Position numbers and translations under genes: made by a program
Assembly: GCA_026119855.1 (NCBI GenBank)
Contig: JAOWBW010000301.1
Coordinates: forward strand, 248,001-312,000
Source: Campanula takesimana
Lineage: Eukaryota > Streptophyta > Magnoliopsida > Asterales > Campanulaceae
Direction: 5' to 3'
Length of the DNA: 64,000 bases
Shown here: positions 1 to 11,761 of the stretch, piece after piece
Layout: every line of letters begins with the position of its first letter
Numbering within the stretch: the stretch's first letter is position 1
The notes under the pieces: model-generated
Database searches by the model: none
Told to the model about the DNA's origin: nothing
Seen by the model: the letters and a program-made list of their open reading frames with translations, nothing else

Positions 1-1124
1 ACTTGTATGTCGTTAATGAAAAAGATTGGGTTGTGACTAAATGTCCTTATTATGGACTCTTTATGAGAAATCTTTCGTGTGCATCTTGTGATGTATTTTG
101 GCTTAGTTCCTTCTTGGATTAAATGCCCCGGGTTGTGTTTAGCAAGTATTTATTACTGTGCTTCTTGTTAAAAGTCCAGCTGGTCTTGTTGTGGAGTCAG
201 CCAATGGAAGAATTATAGTGGTACAGGTAAGTCCACTATAAGGTTTTCCATTGGAGCTTGTGAGTCAGGCGGCGGGAGAATTATAGTGGCACATAAGCCA
301 AGTTCACTATAAGGTGTCCACTGTGCCTTCTAGTTTCCCCAGTCCAGATTGGCCTTGGATGGGATGAATTGCTCCCTTTGGTGAGTATTTGGGTTATGAC
401 TTTGTGTCATATTTCCCTCTCTGGTTACTTGGTTCTATTGGTTATGATTTGTTTTCGGGATCCCGGCTTCAGCTATTTATGCTGCTCAGATGGTTTTCTT
501 TGATGGGTTTCTCAGATGGTATTCTCATCAGTTATGGTTATTGGGTAAACCTTGGCTTGGTATCCACCGGAGTGTGGGCTATGTGATAAAAGTGATATAT
601 GGGTTGATGTTATGTGTTGTATGCTACATGATTACTTTTGATATAGTTTCTTTATGATTATCATATCAGCATGTAATGTAGTTGCATTTTAGTAGCTTAC
701 TGAGATTTATTCTCACCCTTTATTTGTTTACTGTTTTAGATAAAGGCGGGTCCAGGGGATAGGACACTTAGCACGGGAGGACGTTGGATTGGTAAGAGAT
801 GGGACTTGTTTTGTGAAGGTTACATTATGTAAATGTAAACCCGTTGGGTAGAGTACCCGTACTTCTTATGGTCACATCTATTTTGGTAAATGTTGATGTA
901 TGTACATTTGTTTAAAAGTTTGTAAGCCTTCGGGCTAAGTACTTTCGTTGTGAAAGTGTTTGTAAAAGTTTGTTTCAAGTTAAGTGAAGTCTTTGAACTT
1001 CAAGTGTGTTTTTGTTCAACTTTCTAAAAGTACATTTCGAAAAATTTTCTAAAGAGTTTTATAACGTCTTCCACTCGTGACCCGAGCGTGGAGCCAAGTA
1101 GGGCCACGGGTACGGGGCGTGACA
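1..1124 (+). mobile_element. Ty3/gypsy LTR, right-hand part (element D)
   Basis: This is the 3' part of a long terminal repeat in plus orientation that begins before the window. It ends in GGGGCGTGACA at 1124. Most of it matches the reverse complement of the LTR at 4259-6334, so the two belong to one family in opposite orientation. No tRNA-primer site follows the end, so it is a 3' LTR or a solo LTR, not a 5' LTR. The next base starts a broken integrase on the other strand, which means the LTR was inserted into element C. The left end and the target duplication cannot be checked here. Confidence 0.8.
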
Positions 1125-1535
1125 TAAATGGGAATCCCAAGAATCTGAGAAGTGAACAGAACAAGCTCTCAACATATCCTCAAGAATCTGAATAGTTCTT
1201 TCTGACTTACCATCTGTCTGAGGATGAAAAGCTGTACTGGACCTCAATTCGGAATCCAAAGCCTTCTGAAACGCTTGCCAAAACTGAGATGTGAATCTAG
1301 GGTCACGATCAGATACAATGCTCACTGGAACACCATGAAATCTCACAATCTCATTAATATACAAAGTCGCAAGCTTCTCCATCGAATAGCCAATATCAAT
1401 AGGTAAGAAATAAGCAAACTTTGTCAATCTATCCACGATTACCCAAACTGCATTAAATTTTCTACGAGTACGAGGCAATTCAGTTACAAAATCCATCGTA
1501 ACATGCTCCCACTTCCATTTCGGTATCTCTAAAGG
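1125..1535 (-). pseudogene. Ty3/gypsy integrase core fragment (element C)
   Basis: The minus-strand reading is the catalytic core of a retroviral-type integrase, which joins element DNA to the host chromosome. The three acidic residues are recognisable: Asp in MDFVTELP, Asp in SDRDPRFTSQF and Glu in DGKSERTIQ. The reading continues upstream as KWEHVT to about 1535. The C-terminal part is missing because the LTR of element D starts directly at 1124; an open frame runs on into the LTR by chance to 1059. The order protease, RT, RNase H, integrase along the minus strand marks a Ty3/gypsy element. No chromodomain can be assessed because that end is lost. Confidence 0.85.
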
Positions 1536-2654
1536 TTATCCACTAATTACTGATGTTCTACTTTCAAATGTTGTCAATCCACTAATTACTGATGTTCTAC
1601 TTTCAAATGTTGTCAACTCAAGAATTCAATTATATACGCAAAATTTCACCGTTATCAGTTGTTCAATCAGATATGATTCTTCAAATTCATCTCAATACAT
1701 TTTGTTTCTACTTGGATGGATAGTTTACTTGGTCTTGTGAATCTTTTTAAGTACTTGTAGTTAAATTCCACTATATGGGTTTAATTCCACTAAGTGTTGA
1801 CTACATACTCTGCTACAAAAAGTTAAATTTTCATCACTAGTAAAGGAAAAATCCTGTTGTCTATCATCGTTCATTCCACTAGTAATTTTCTATAGTTGAA
1901 ATCATTCAATTGAGCTTCCATCATATGCTGGAGTAGAAACTTAAAGATTTCACAATCGCAAAAATCACGATGCTTGATTCACAAGGGATCTAGTATTTCA
2001 AATCCTCTAAAATTCCCCATTCAGTCTATCAAAAATAAAATACAAGTCTTTAAGTTCAGTGATTCCACTAATACACTCGTCTTCCTCATTATGCAGTCTT
2101 GATCTTTGATTTCATCATCCCCTTACATTGTCTCGTGTTTAACTCTTGAGAAATAAAGGCTTCAAGCTTTGTGGTCAATGAAAACTTCAAACACGGTCCT
2201 AAAAAAATAGATTATCCACTAATGTAATGTAAATGTAATCAGAATTAACTCACAAATCGTGGATAGAAAATTCTACTCATAAGCAGTCAATCTCCTCGAA
2301 GCATTGGCAAATACCTTACCAATCTGAATCAATTCACCTCTCAATCTCTCTTTGGAGGCATCACTATGAATAATGAATTTATCATATCCACTAAAATGGT
2401 GAAACTTGACATATCCACGAGAAACAGTAACACTGGTCATATCTTCTAGATAACAGTAGTACTAGTCAAATCCCCTAAGCAATGTCAATACAAAACTCGA
2501 TTTCCCTATCGGGAGGCATAGCATACTCCGAAGAAAATACATCTGAAAATTATTTAACAATAGGCACATCCTCTATTTCAGGAACCCTTTTAGTAGTATC
2601 AAGAACACTGGCCAAGAATCCCACACAAACCACGATTCAATAACCTTCTAGCCT
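1536..2654 (-). pseudogene. Decayed RT/RNase H remnant of gypsy element C
   Basis: About 1.1 kb lies where a full element would have roughly 2 kb of RT and RNase H, so much is deleted. Reading the minus strand by eye, the protease-RT linker survives at about 2480-2650 (LASVLDTTKRVPEIED, then PPDREIEFCIDIA and a stop). An RNase H start survives at about 2300-2370 (HSDASKERLRGELIQIGK) and a further RNase H piece at about 2160-2200 (FEVFIDHKA). Stops and shifts separate the pieces. The palm motif with its Asp-Asp pair was not found. The short word TCCACTA recurs at least seven times across this stretch, which I cannot explain. Confidence 0.65.
1539..1616. repeat. Perfect 39-bp tandem duplication
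   Basis: A 39-bp sequence beginning TCCACTAATTACTGATG is present twice head to tail (1539-1577 and 1578-1616) with no difference seen. It lies at the 5' edge of the integrase fragment inside the dead gypsy element. It looks like a recent local slippage or repair duplication. Confidence 0.85.
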
Positions 2655-4178
2655 TCACGTAAGAAATGATACGAATCTCTCTACCCTAGGGAATAGCCTC
2701 AAAAGTAAATTCAGGGACATTAGGGATAGAAATGTGACCACCTTTTTAAAACAGTCCACAGATGCATAATATTTACTCAACCAATCCATACCCAAAATAA
2801 TATCAAAATCTTGTAATGGTAGGATAACTAAATCAGCAGGTAGAACATGATCACGTATATGCACATCACAAGAATGCAACACCTTAATGGTCACCAAACA
2901 CTCCCCTATAGGAGTAGACACCTCTAACACATAAGGTAGAGATTCAGAATACAAATGCAATCGAGAAGCAAAGTGCACAGACACATAAGAATGCGAAGAG
3001 CTAGGGTCTATAAGTGCTCGTGCCCTCAAACTAGACACAGAAATTATACCTCCTATCACATTAGAAGAATCTGAAGCCTGTTGTTGAGTGATGGAAAAGA
3101 CATGACCCTGTACCTTAGGCCTCCCTGAATAATCCCTCTTCTGACCCTGAGAAGACCTAACTACACTTCCGGAAGACTGATTCTTTAGCCTGGGACAATC
3201 CCTCTGATAATGACCCAACTGACCACAGTTCACGCATTTACCTTGTTTCTTCCAACATCTTTCCTCAGAATGCCCCTCTTTCTGAAAATAGTTACAAACC
3301 CTTTTGTTCTGACTCCCTGAAGTGTTACCTTGATTTTTGTTACCCGACTGACCTTGAGAAGATCCCCTAAACTGTGAAGATGCACCTTGAGATCCTCTAC
3401 TATCACCATGTTGTTGTTATTGTTGCTTCCCATGTCCTCCTTGTCTTCCTCCACCCGTTGCCTCCATCTTTCTCTTATGTTCAACAATGTCATGCTCCAC
3501 TTGGTAAGCACGATCAATCGCATCCTGCAAATCCTGAAATTTGTGGGAGATAAGCTGTGCTCTGATAACTGTCATCAATCCTTTCACGAACCTCATTGTC
3601 TTTCTTTCTTCAGTTGCCACCAAATATGGACAATGCCTAGCCAATTCAGTGAACTTTGCAACATATTCAGCTACAGTCATCATATTTTGCTCTAGATTAA
3701 GAAATTCAATTTCTTTTCTGTCTTGGTCCACCTTAGGAATGAAATGATCTTTGAATCTCTTTACAAAAGTCTCCCAAGCATATGGTACATGCGTCTCATC
3801 CCAATTATCCTTCACCGCTTTCCACCAATACTCGGCTGCTCCAATCAGTTTATAAGTTGCAAATCAGACTTTATCCTCTTCCATACATTGCAAAACATTA
3901 AAGATCTTTTCCATAGCTTCAATCCATCTCTGAGCTTTAGTAACATCAGGCTCTCCATCATATCCCATTGGCTTCATTTTCAAAAACTGTTCTAACCCAT
4001 ATCTTAGTGGTGCTTGTTCCCTCTCTTGCCTCTGATCATTGATTGTTTTCATTGCAGCTTCAAACATGCCTTGGAACATTATTCGAGCCTCTTCTCTAGC
4101 ATTATCTTGCCCCGAAGACCCAGACTGATCTCCTTCTGTCCCAACCATTTTCAATATATACCTGCATAAGACACTCAA
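2655..4178 (-). pseudogene. Ty3/gypsy gag-protease (element C), two in-frame stops
   Basis: One minus-strand frame from an ATG at 4178 to about 2655 carries gag and protease. Gag forms the particle that packages element RNA. Its core is at about residues 55-235 (FLKMKPMGYDGEPDV, then WETFVKRFKDHFIPK). Two CCHC zinc knuckles follow; the first has lost one Cys (CNYFQKEGHSEERC) and the second is intact (CVNCGQLGHYQRDC). The aspartic protease follows as ALIDPSSSHSYV and FDIILGMDWLSKYY. Stops at 3864-3866 (TGA) and 3417-3419 (TAA) interrupt a frame that is otherwise continuous, both explicable as C-to-T changes. No functional product is expected. Neighbours are the primer site and LTR on the right and the RT remnant on the left. 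Confidence 0.85.
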
Positions 4179-4244
4179 CGTTACTCACCCTATAAACTAC
4201 TACCCTCCTAGGTCATTTAGTCATTCTAGACCATCTATAACCTA

Positions 4245-4256
4245 GCTCTGATACCA
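4245..4256 (-). promoter_or_regulatory. Primer binding site (tRNA-iMet type) of gypsy element C
   Basis: On the minus strand TGGTATCAGAGC lies two bases inside the LTR end at 4259. It is complementary to the 3' end of plant initiator tRNA-Met and would prime minus-strand DNA synthesis. It fixes the orientation of the element and shows that 4259-6334 is its 5' LTR. Confidence 0.9.
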
Positions 4257-4258
4257 AC

Positions 4259-6334
4259 TGTCGCGCCCCAGACCCGTGGTCCTACTTGGCCCCACGCTCG
4301 GGACACGATGGGAAGACGTCATAAAACACTTTTGAAAATTTTTTGAAATATACTTTCATAAAGTTTAACAAAATCAACACTTGAAGTTCAAAGACTTCCA
4401 TTTAACTTTCAAACAAACTTTACAAACAACTTTCACAATGAAAGTACTTAGCCCAAAGGCTTATAAACTTTTATACAAATGTACATACACCAATATTGTC
4501 CAAAATATAGGTGTTACAAGATGATGAAGTCACGGAAACTCTACCCAAAAGGTTATACATCTATGTAATGTAGCATTTACAAAACAAATCCCAACTCTTA
4601 CCACTTCAACGTCCTCCCGTGCCAAGTTTCCTATTCCTTGGACTCGCCTTTATCTAAGGAAAACAAATAAATAAGGAACGGGATGAGAATAAATCTCAGT
4701 AAGCTACTAAGAATGCAACTATGTTTCATGCTAAAATGATAATCATAAAGAACAGTATCATAGCAATCACATAGCATATAATATGAGATGCAAAGCCAAC
4801 TCATCATACCACACCAAATGCGGAAATAAACACTCATAAGTGGATACCAAGCCAAGGTTTACCGAAAGAACATAATCGTCTGAGAATACCATCTGAGAAA
4901 ACCAGTTGAGTAGCATAAATAGCTGAAGCCGGGATCCCGAAAACCACACCATAACCATAAGAACCAAAGTAACAATGGGGGGAATATGACACAAAGTCAT
5001 AACCCAAGGCTCACACAAGGGAGCTAATTCATCCCATCCAAGGTCAATCTGGACTGGGGAAAAAAGGTACCAGTGGAAGACCTTATTGTGAACTTGGCTC
5101 ATGTGCCACGATAATCCCTTCCACTGCCTGACTCGATAACACAAAACCAGCTGGACTTTAAACCAAAGCAATGTAATGAATACTTGTTTAAACAACAACC
5201 GGGGGCAATGATTCCAAAGTATGGAACCAAGCCAAACACATCACAAGATGCACACGAAAGAAGCACTCATAAAGAGTTCACAACCATCATGAAATAAAGT
5301 CACAACACATTCTTGCACACACTTGAACACGATCCTCAATAACCATGACAATATCCCAAAACACACATACAATTGCCCTAGACCATCCCTTAAGGGTTTG
5401 ACAATTACCAACCTCTTATACTTAACTTGGAACAAACTATCAAACTCAGGGTAAAGTGTGCGGCCGCCCAAACTGGGTGTGCGGTCGCCCACTTGCTCTG
5501 CTTTCATGAACAAAACCAGTCTGATAGGATGTGCGGCCGCACGCCATTAGTGGGCGGCCGCCCACCACACCTCACAGGCTAAAACCAAAATAAATTATAC
5601 TCCCTTCGTTTCACCGTCCCAAAAGTACTACCCAACTTCTATCTTACGAAATATAACTCAATATAACTGAGTTACACAACACTAAACTAGCTTCTTTACA
5701 ACATCAACATTAACTTTCACCAACTTTAATATCTTTTCAAGTTTCTTAACAAATAATACAACAAAGAGTTCATACATCACATATATCACATATATGACCA
5801 TTTTAACATTTAAAAGGGGGATTAGTAACTTACCTGTTTCTGGAAAAGTATCGAGAAAATAATATATGATTGGGTAGAAATACTCTACTCAACACCCTGA
5901 ATATTTTGGTGTAATTAGATTTTAAAATGGAGTAGTAAATTAAAAGAAGGAAAATTAAATTAAGAAAACCCTTACCTTCTTCTTCTTGAACCAGAGAAAA
6001 CAATGAGGAAAGTTCAAATTGTGTTTGTGTGTGAGTTGTGCACGCAGAGGGAGAGAGATGGGAGGATAAGTATGTTTTTGATATTTTCCTTTTTCACTTA
6101 AGCCCCTCTACTTTAACTTTGAACACTTAAACCCCTCTAGTTATATTTTCACATATAACCCTATAGTTTCACTAACTCATTTATTCAAGTTAACAAACTT
6201 TCTACTATCACTTTAACTATCACATATACTCAAATAATATATGTAAGTTAAGAAAATATTATCGAACACATAAAATGCACATATAATTTACATTTTAATA
6301 TTAAAAAATTAGGGTGGGTTTTGGGGTCGTTACA
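4259..6334 (-). mobile_element. 5' LTR of gypsy element C (~2.08 kb)
   Basis: Read on the minus strand the LTR starts TGTAACGACCCCAAAACCC at 6334 and ends GGGGCGCGACA at 4259, giving TGT...ACA termini. The primer binding site follows directly. The length and the TGTAAC(G)ACCCC start resemble the Tekay/Del type of chromovirus LTR; that lineage call is inference. A GC-rich cluster at about 5455-5570 contains several GCGGCCGC/GGGCGGCCGCCC-type words. The plus-strand LTR at 1-1124 is a diverged member of the same family. The other LTR of this element is not in the window. Confidence 0.85.
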
Positions 6335-6340
6335 CTAAGA

Positions 6341-6640
6341 ATTATAATTGAAGGTCGGAAACATCCATAAACCCTAAGGCGGATTAAGGAAACCGTAGTA
6401 AAATCCTTTAATAACCAAATCAATTTATAATTGGAGGTCGGAAACTCCGTAAACCCAAAAGATTATAATTGAAGGTCGGAAACGTCCGTAAACCCTAAGG
6501 CGGATTAAGGAATCCGTAGTAAAATCCTTTAATAACCAAATCAATTTATAATTGGAGGTCGGAAACTCCATAAACCCAAAAGATTATAATTGGAGGTCGG
6601 ATGCATCCGTAAGACCTTCATGTTGAGAAATTTATTTGGC
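6341..6640. repeat. 121-bp tandem repeat, about 2.4 copies
   Basis: Units start at 6341, 6462 and 6583 with ATTATAATTG(A/G)AGGTCGGA. The first two are almost identical over 121 bp; the third is partial and diverges after about 50 bp. Each unit itself holds two related halves with AATT(A/G)AGGTCGGAAAC. The array lies in the 3' region of the Tat-like element. Confidence 0.8.
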
Positions 6641-6844
6641 ATAACCCGTACGAGCTCTAGACAATCGGTGTTCCCAGTTATCGGATTCTGCGATATTGAG
6701 GACTTCACCTCTCAAAGTACCGTAGTTTGCCGAGAAATTATACGATTACGCGCGCTCTATAGGAAGTTAGAATTCATCCCTATTTCTGTTCTCGATTCTT
6801 TAAACTTCTTATCGAACCGTGCGTATGACCTCTTCTCCTTTCCC

Positions 6845-7215
6845 TAATAAAGTCCATCTGCAACGACTTTATTGATCTACGATGTTTCGTTTCTGTAAAG
6901 TCCATCTGCAATGACTTTATTGCTCTACGATGTTTCGTTTCTTTTTGGTTTTCTTCCTTTTACCTTTTTCCCCAATAAAGTCGATCTGCAACAACTTTAT
7001 TGCTCTACGATGTTTCATTTCTGTAAAGTCCATCTGCAACGACTTTATTACTCTACGATATTTCGTTTCTTTTTTGGTTCCTTTTCGCCATTTTCCCCAA
7101 TAAAGTCCATCTGCAACGACTTTATTGATCTACGATGTTTCGCTTCTTTTTATTTTCTCCCCAGTAGGGTCCACGCGACTTTATTGCTCGATGAATGTTT
7201 GTCTATCCCCAGTGA
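6845..7215. repeat. ~50-bp minisatellite with self-complementary core
   Basis: Five to six units share AATAAAGTC-CATCTGCAAC-GACTTTATT, then CTACGATGTTTCGTTTCT. The arms AATAAAGTC and GACTTTATT are perfect inverted repeats around a 10-bp centre, so every unit can form the same hairpin. Spacers of T/C-rich DNA with TTTTCCCC separate some units. The last unit (about 7170-7200) is degenerate. Confidence 0.8.
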
Positions 7216-7430
7216 AAAGATGATGTTTTGTTTCTTTCTCCCCTAGTTCTCGAACTACGACCGGCTTGATTCCATTTGGATACGTAGGTAGCCTGACATA
7301 GGTTCAGTCGCCCGACCAACCTGGTCACCTCTTCTCACTCCTCTCTCGATTTGGAACTCGTGTTTCAGATCAGTTCCTTTCTTAATCGACGACCCTCCAT
7401 GCCTTGCAAGAAGCGTCGCCGAGGGGCTAC

Positions 7431-8685
7431 TGTTAGTACCCAACCTGAAAATGAGTTATTCGGCATTCGAGAACTCACGGGGACCTCCTAGGTATTTACA
7501 AGACGCGCAGGACTTATCCAGTATTTTCCAAAAAGCTCAGATAAGAAGATATTGATGACCTGATCGGATGAGCTGCAAAGATATACGTTACCTAGATTTT
7601 CTCCAGAGTCCAGATTGATCAGAGTCTCAGGAATCGAGCCAATCTCTGAGATCGGACGGGCGGCCACATCTGCCGGCCGGGCGGCCACTTCCTCCAGGTC
7701 AAGATTTCCTATAAATAGGTGACCTCAGTTCATAATTAAAAACAACAACTCTCTCCCCGAGTTCCACAGCCAATACTGACGGCAGAACTCTCTCTCCAAC
7801 CCTTTCTAGCAATCCCGAAGGTCCGATGGATCCGTGCAAGAGATTCGACTTCGTTCTTGTCAAGATTAGTGAGGATTCTATATGTGTTCTTAGTTTAGAT
7901 CTAATTTATGCTAGTTTCATTATGTTTATACACCTATATTCATGTGATTCATAACGTGTTCTTCATGTTCTTGCTAGAATTCCTATTTTGCTCTATGACT
8001 AGGGTAGCGATCTTCATGTTTATGTGTTATTTCATACATGTTTCATGATGTTATTATTATGCTAGATCTGATACTTACCACGCATAACATGTTAGATCTA
8101 ATGTTTTAATCCCTGTTCATATGCATAGCCGATGATGATCCACGAGATCTAGGAACTACTTCTAAACCCTTAACTTTAGGTAAATATTCCCATGATCAAT
8201 AACTCTCCCATGATGAAGGTGATGACTACACATTGATCTTATCAATGGTCTAATCATTATTCTAGGATGTGATCATCTTGTATGATTCTTTCTCCTCCCC
8301 CTTCATTATGCATGATCCCTCTTCTTCTCTCTATTCTGATTATGTGCGAACTACGTCGACCTGAGCTTCTCATCACGAGAGAAACGTAGGCAATCTTTGG
8401 ATCCGGTCGCAATCACTAACACACTACTAACACATTCATCATGATAGAAAGTCCGATTCATTGGGCGATAGGAGTTATAACTTGATATTCTTCTCTTGTC
8501 GTAACTTGACCCCCGAACCCTCTCTATTAGCTTTTCTCAATGTTTTAGCTCGATAAAAACAATGTGGTGACTCTTAATAAATTAAATACCAACTTGAATA
8601 TCCTAATCCCATAGAAAAGATAAAAATAAAGATAAATAAAAAAGACTTCCCGTGCGTCGCCCGCATTCGGAAAGGGGTATTCACA
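7431..8685 (+). mobile_element. 3' LTR of Tat/Ogre-like element A (~1.26 kb)
   Basis: The LTR starts TGTTAGTACCCAACCTG after the purine tract and is placed to end GGGGTATTCACA at 8685. The end resembles that of the other Tat-like LTR in the window, which ends GGGGTATCTACA and also carries GTGGCGACTCTTAA nearby. A TATA-like CCTATAAATAGG at about 7709 is preceded by a GC-rich pair of words (GACGGGCGGCC, GGCCGGGCGGCC). The motif GAACTACG...ACGTAGG recurs at 8348-8390. The right boundary is by analogy and could be shifted. Confidence 0.65.
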
Positions 8686-9910
8686 GAAACACGCTTTCAC
8701 AATGAATAGATATGGAATTATTATGTGTGTGTGTTCTTGTTCTTCACCCAAGAGATCTTAGAACAAGAAAATAAACCTCTCAAACTCTTTGGAGGCACTC
8801 ACAAAGCTATATACTGATTAAGGCAACTAGAGGGGAGTTTTATACTTGTTTCACCTATTCTAAATAGGTAACAAGTGACCAAACCCACAAGAAAATGGAA
8901 CAGGAAAGTCCCAGGCCGAAACCAACTAGGTCTGCCCTGGTACATAAAGGGGTGCGTCCGGATCCTAGCAAGGTCCGACCGGGTCTTGTTCTTTGTCCGC
9001 CCGAATCAGTAGGAGGTCCGGTCGGGTCCTTTGTAAGGTCCGCCCAGACCCTCCTCTTTTCCAGTTTTCTCCTCTAAATTCCTAATATTCCTCAAAGGCC
9101 CTTCAACCCTAATTCCAATTAAGTCCTTTATGATTCATTCTATTTGTGTGTCACCCTATAGGATTACACTACGTTGGCAATGGGTTCAATCATAAACCCA
9201 TAAGATATGATTAGGTTCTAGCAAACCGTCATACCTACCCAAATAGTGTAACTATATACAAGTTCGTATTCCTTCATATAACATGTCACAATCCCTTTGC
9301 CCATGATGTCATTGAACACAAGTCATGGTCATTGAGTCAACTTGTTTTGTTCAATACTTTCTCGATCCCGAATATGTTGATAATCCAAATGACATTGATC
9401 CAATCAATCCATTTGAGTTTGGCCAAACATTTCATCAACATCATTCTATGAGGGGCCCAAGCTTGACATCTCTCCGAAGAGGGACAAATCTAACTTAGCT
9501 TATTATTCTTCCCTACGTGAATCCGATTATGCCAATCATACCCTTTATAACTTCCTGGTTAAAAGTAGCGTTTGAATATGTCAAACATAATGTTCATCAA
9601 GTGGAAGACTATAATAACTTTGTGTCTAAGGATTCAAATGACATAACTAATATGAGATCTATATATGACATTGACCATGATATAAATCTCATACAGCGGG
9701 TCATGTCCAGTACCTTGTTCCCAACAAGTACCCATATGTCTAACATGATCATCACATGTTCATTTAGACTTATACTAGTGCTTTACAAGTACTAGGGACG
9801 GAGATTATTATTAGTAAACATGAACAAAAATAATAATCAAACATCTCTTTATTAATATGAATAAAATGATAACATACAACGTTTAAATAAACGTGCCTAG
9901 CGCACCAACA
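8686..9910 (-). mobile_element. LTR of a copia-type element (element B), truncated
   Basis: Read on the minus strand it starts TGTTGGTGCGCTAGGCAC at 9910, exactly where the copia RT frame of the next element begins, so it was inserted there. A TATA-like TATAAAACTCCCC lies at about 8833-8845 (minus). A GC-rich cluster with GGTCCG(G/A)CCGGG words lies at 8940-9050, upstream of that TATA. The other end is cut by the Tat-like LTR at 8685. The 92-codon plus-strand frame at 9517 is chance coding in the LTR. Superfamily assignment rests on LTR appearance only. Confidence 0.5.
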
Positions 9911-10437
9911 CTAGCAGGATTTGGGTAGCACAAAGAAAATTCTGGGTATGGAGATTTATAGAGACAGATCCAAATGAAAACTGTTCTTATCCCAGAAAGG
10001 TTACATCAAGAAATTTTTAGATAGGTTTGGTATGTCGACAGCTAAGGCTATAGATACTCCGAGTACAGCGAATGCACAGTTATCAGTCGCGTTTGGGCCC
10101 AAGACGGTGGAAGAGAAAGAGTATATGGCTCGATTACCCTATGCTAGTGAAGTTGGTAGTTTGATGTATGATATGGTGTGCACTAGGCCGGATCTTGCAC
10201 AGGCAGTTAGTGTTGTTAGTCGGATCATGGGTAATCCGGGTAAAGAACATTGGCAGGTTGTGAAGCGGATCGTTAGGTATCTTCGGGGTACCAGTGACGT
10301 CGGTCTCATCTATGGAGGTGGAGTAGAATGTGCAGTCGAGGGATTCTCAGATTCGGACTATTCGGGGGATGTTGACACAAGAAGATCGATAACCGGATAT
10401 GTATTTACTCTTGGTGGGTCAGTTGTCAGTTGGAAGG
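9911..10437 (+). pseudogene. Ty1/copia RT thumb and RNase H start (copia element, part 1)
   Basis: The plus-strand reading begins inside the reverse transcriptase after the catalytic YVDD region: KKILGMEIYRDR, then LPYASEVGSLMYDMVCTRPDLAQAV, and enters RNase H with DSDYSGDVDTRRSITGYVF. RT and RNase H copy element RNA into DNA. The 5' end is cut at 9910 by LTR B. The 3' end is cut at 10437 by the 8.7 kb Tat-like insertion, and the reading resumes at 19117. The target bases GAAGG are part of the RNase H codons on both sides. An in-frame stop exists in the downstream part, so the element is dead. Confidence 0.9.
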
Positions 10438-11592
10438 TGTAGATACCCCGGGGAACCACGGCTTGGCTAGAGCGGTGAATTACCTAGGATGTCTAATTGA
10501 TTTTAAGAGTCGCCACCCACGTTTTAGAGGAACGAGAAAAAACCTAACAAAATAGCCTTTTTTATTGATTACGAAACCAAAGATTCTTGAGATGAGGGGT
10601 TCGGGGGTTAGGTGACGGAGTGGGAAGTACTTAAACACCCACTCCGCCCTGCTTGCGCGGGTCTTGCTACTCTTGGTGTTCTTATATTTACGTGTCCTTC
10701 AATTGATAAAATATGCTAACAACTACAAAGTAAAGATAAGGGGAGAATGAAAGCTAAATGATTTTATTGATTGAATGTCTAATGGTTACATGTTGAATAT
10801 TTGCTAAACCATTACATTAAGAGATGAAGTGGAATTAAATTAATGTTGGAATGTTGGGATGTAACCTTGGCCAAACTTCAATAGTGAAGTGGCCTTTTGG
10901 TTGTATCCCTTTTTATGGAGATTGCATACTAGTAGGACACAAATAAAATAAGAGAATAGAAAAGTGGTACCTTTAGAAAAGGGACTTTGAACTTGGACTT
11001 GAAAAGAGTTTTGTTGTGGAGAAATTGTTGTAAAACAATTTGTGTAGAGTCTTGTCACGAAGAACTCTTGTAGGGAGAATTTGTGTATAGAATTGTGTAT
11101 AGTGTGTGTAAGAAAAGTTTTAAGTCTAAGAAGAAGGTCCAAGAGAGGTAAAAGAGAGATGAAAAGAGATCAAAAGGAGATGAAAAAGAAGCCTCCTTCC
11201 AATGGTGGATTGGAGGGGTTTTTATAGTTGAAAGTGGATGTTTTTGGTGCCAAGACGGAGTCACAAAGATCAGTTTCACGGGCAAAATCATATAAAATGA
11301 GCAAGGGAGAGATTCTTGGACAGAAATCAGTAACTGACATGCCCAGATGCGCGCGCATCCCGTATAGTCGGCGGGAGGCACGCGCTTCTGGCCCCAAAGG
11401 GCGGAGGTGCGCGACTTTGAAATGGCGATTTTGACAGAATGGACTAGAAAGTTAACTCTGTTGTGCAGTTTAGTCCAAAACTGACGGAATCAGTTAGGAA
11501 CTGAACCGAACTAACAGAATTTAACAAAAACAAGTAAAGTAAAAATACTATGTATGCAATCGGGGTGAGAGGTCCAAAGCGGGGTGTCTACA
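10438..11592 (-). mobile_element. 3' LTR of the gag-only Tat-like element
   Basis: On the plus strand it runs TGTAGATACCCCGGGG...GGGGTGTCTACA, 1155 bp. On the minus strand the order is U3, then a TATA-like CTATAAAAACCCC near 11215-11230. A GC-rich cluster (GCGCGCGCATCC, GGCGGGAGGC, GGGCGGAGG words) lies at 11340-11415 just upstream of that TATA. The reading frames seen here are shadows and recur in the other LTR. Confidence 0.92.
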
Positions 11593-11761
11593 GATCCCCT
11601 CGGCGACGTGGATTGCGAAGCAAAACGCGTCGACAAAAGAAAGACAACCGCCGAGGACATCGACAAGAGAAAACAAAGACTCGATAAAGCAGGAATTTGA
11701 AATTACAAAGGATAGGAGTGCGCTCCCTGTGTGAGCGGCTTAATTGATATAGAAAGGATAT

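Larger units (their letters stand above)
6335..7430 (+). mobile_element. 3' internal region of Tat/Ogre-like element A
   Basis: This is non-coding DNA between the gypsy LTR at 6334 and a plus-strand LTR that starts at 7431. A purine-rich tract (CGCCGAGGGGCTAC) sits directly before that LTR, the place of a polypurine tract. Long tandem repeats fill the stretch, as is known for 3' untranslated regions of Tat-lineage elements. The motif GAACTACG...ACGTAGG occurs at 7252-7290. No conserved protein domain was found; the small plus-strand reading frames fall in repeats. The left part of the element was cut off where gypsy element C inserted. Confidence 0.65.

Noticed and set aside
3230..3523. Separate 97-codon minus-strand frame and the plus-strand frames at 3387-3995
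   Set aside because: They are shadows of the gag reading, which continues in the other frame through single stops.
8562..8580. Primer binding site TGGTGACTC at 8562 implying a 5' LTR
   Set aside because: The same GTGGCGACTCTTAA word lies inside the other Tat-like LTR near its end, so it is probably part of the LTR. The purine tract before 7431 marks a 3' LTR.
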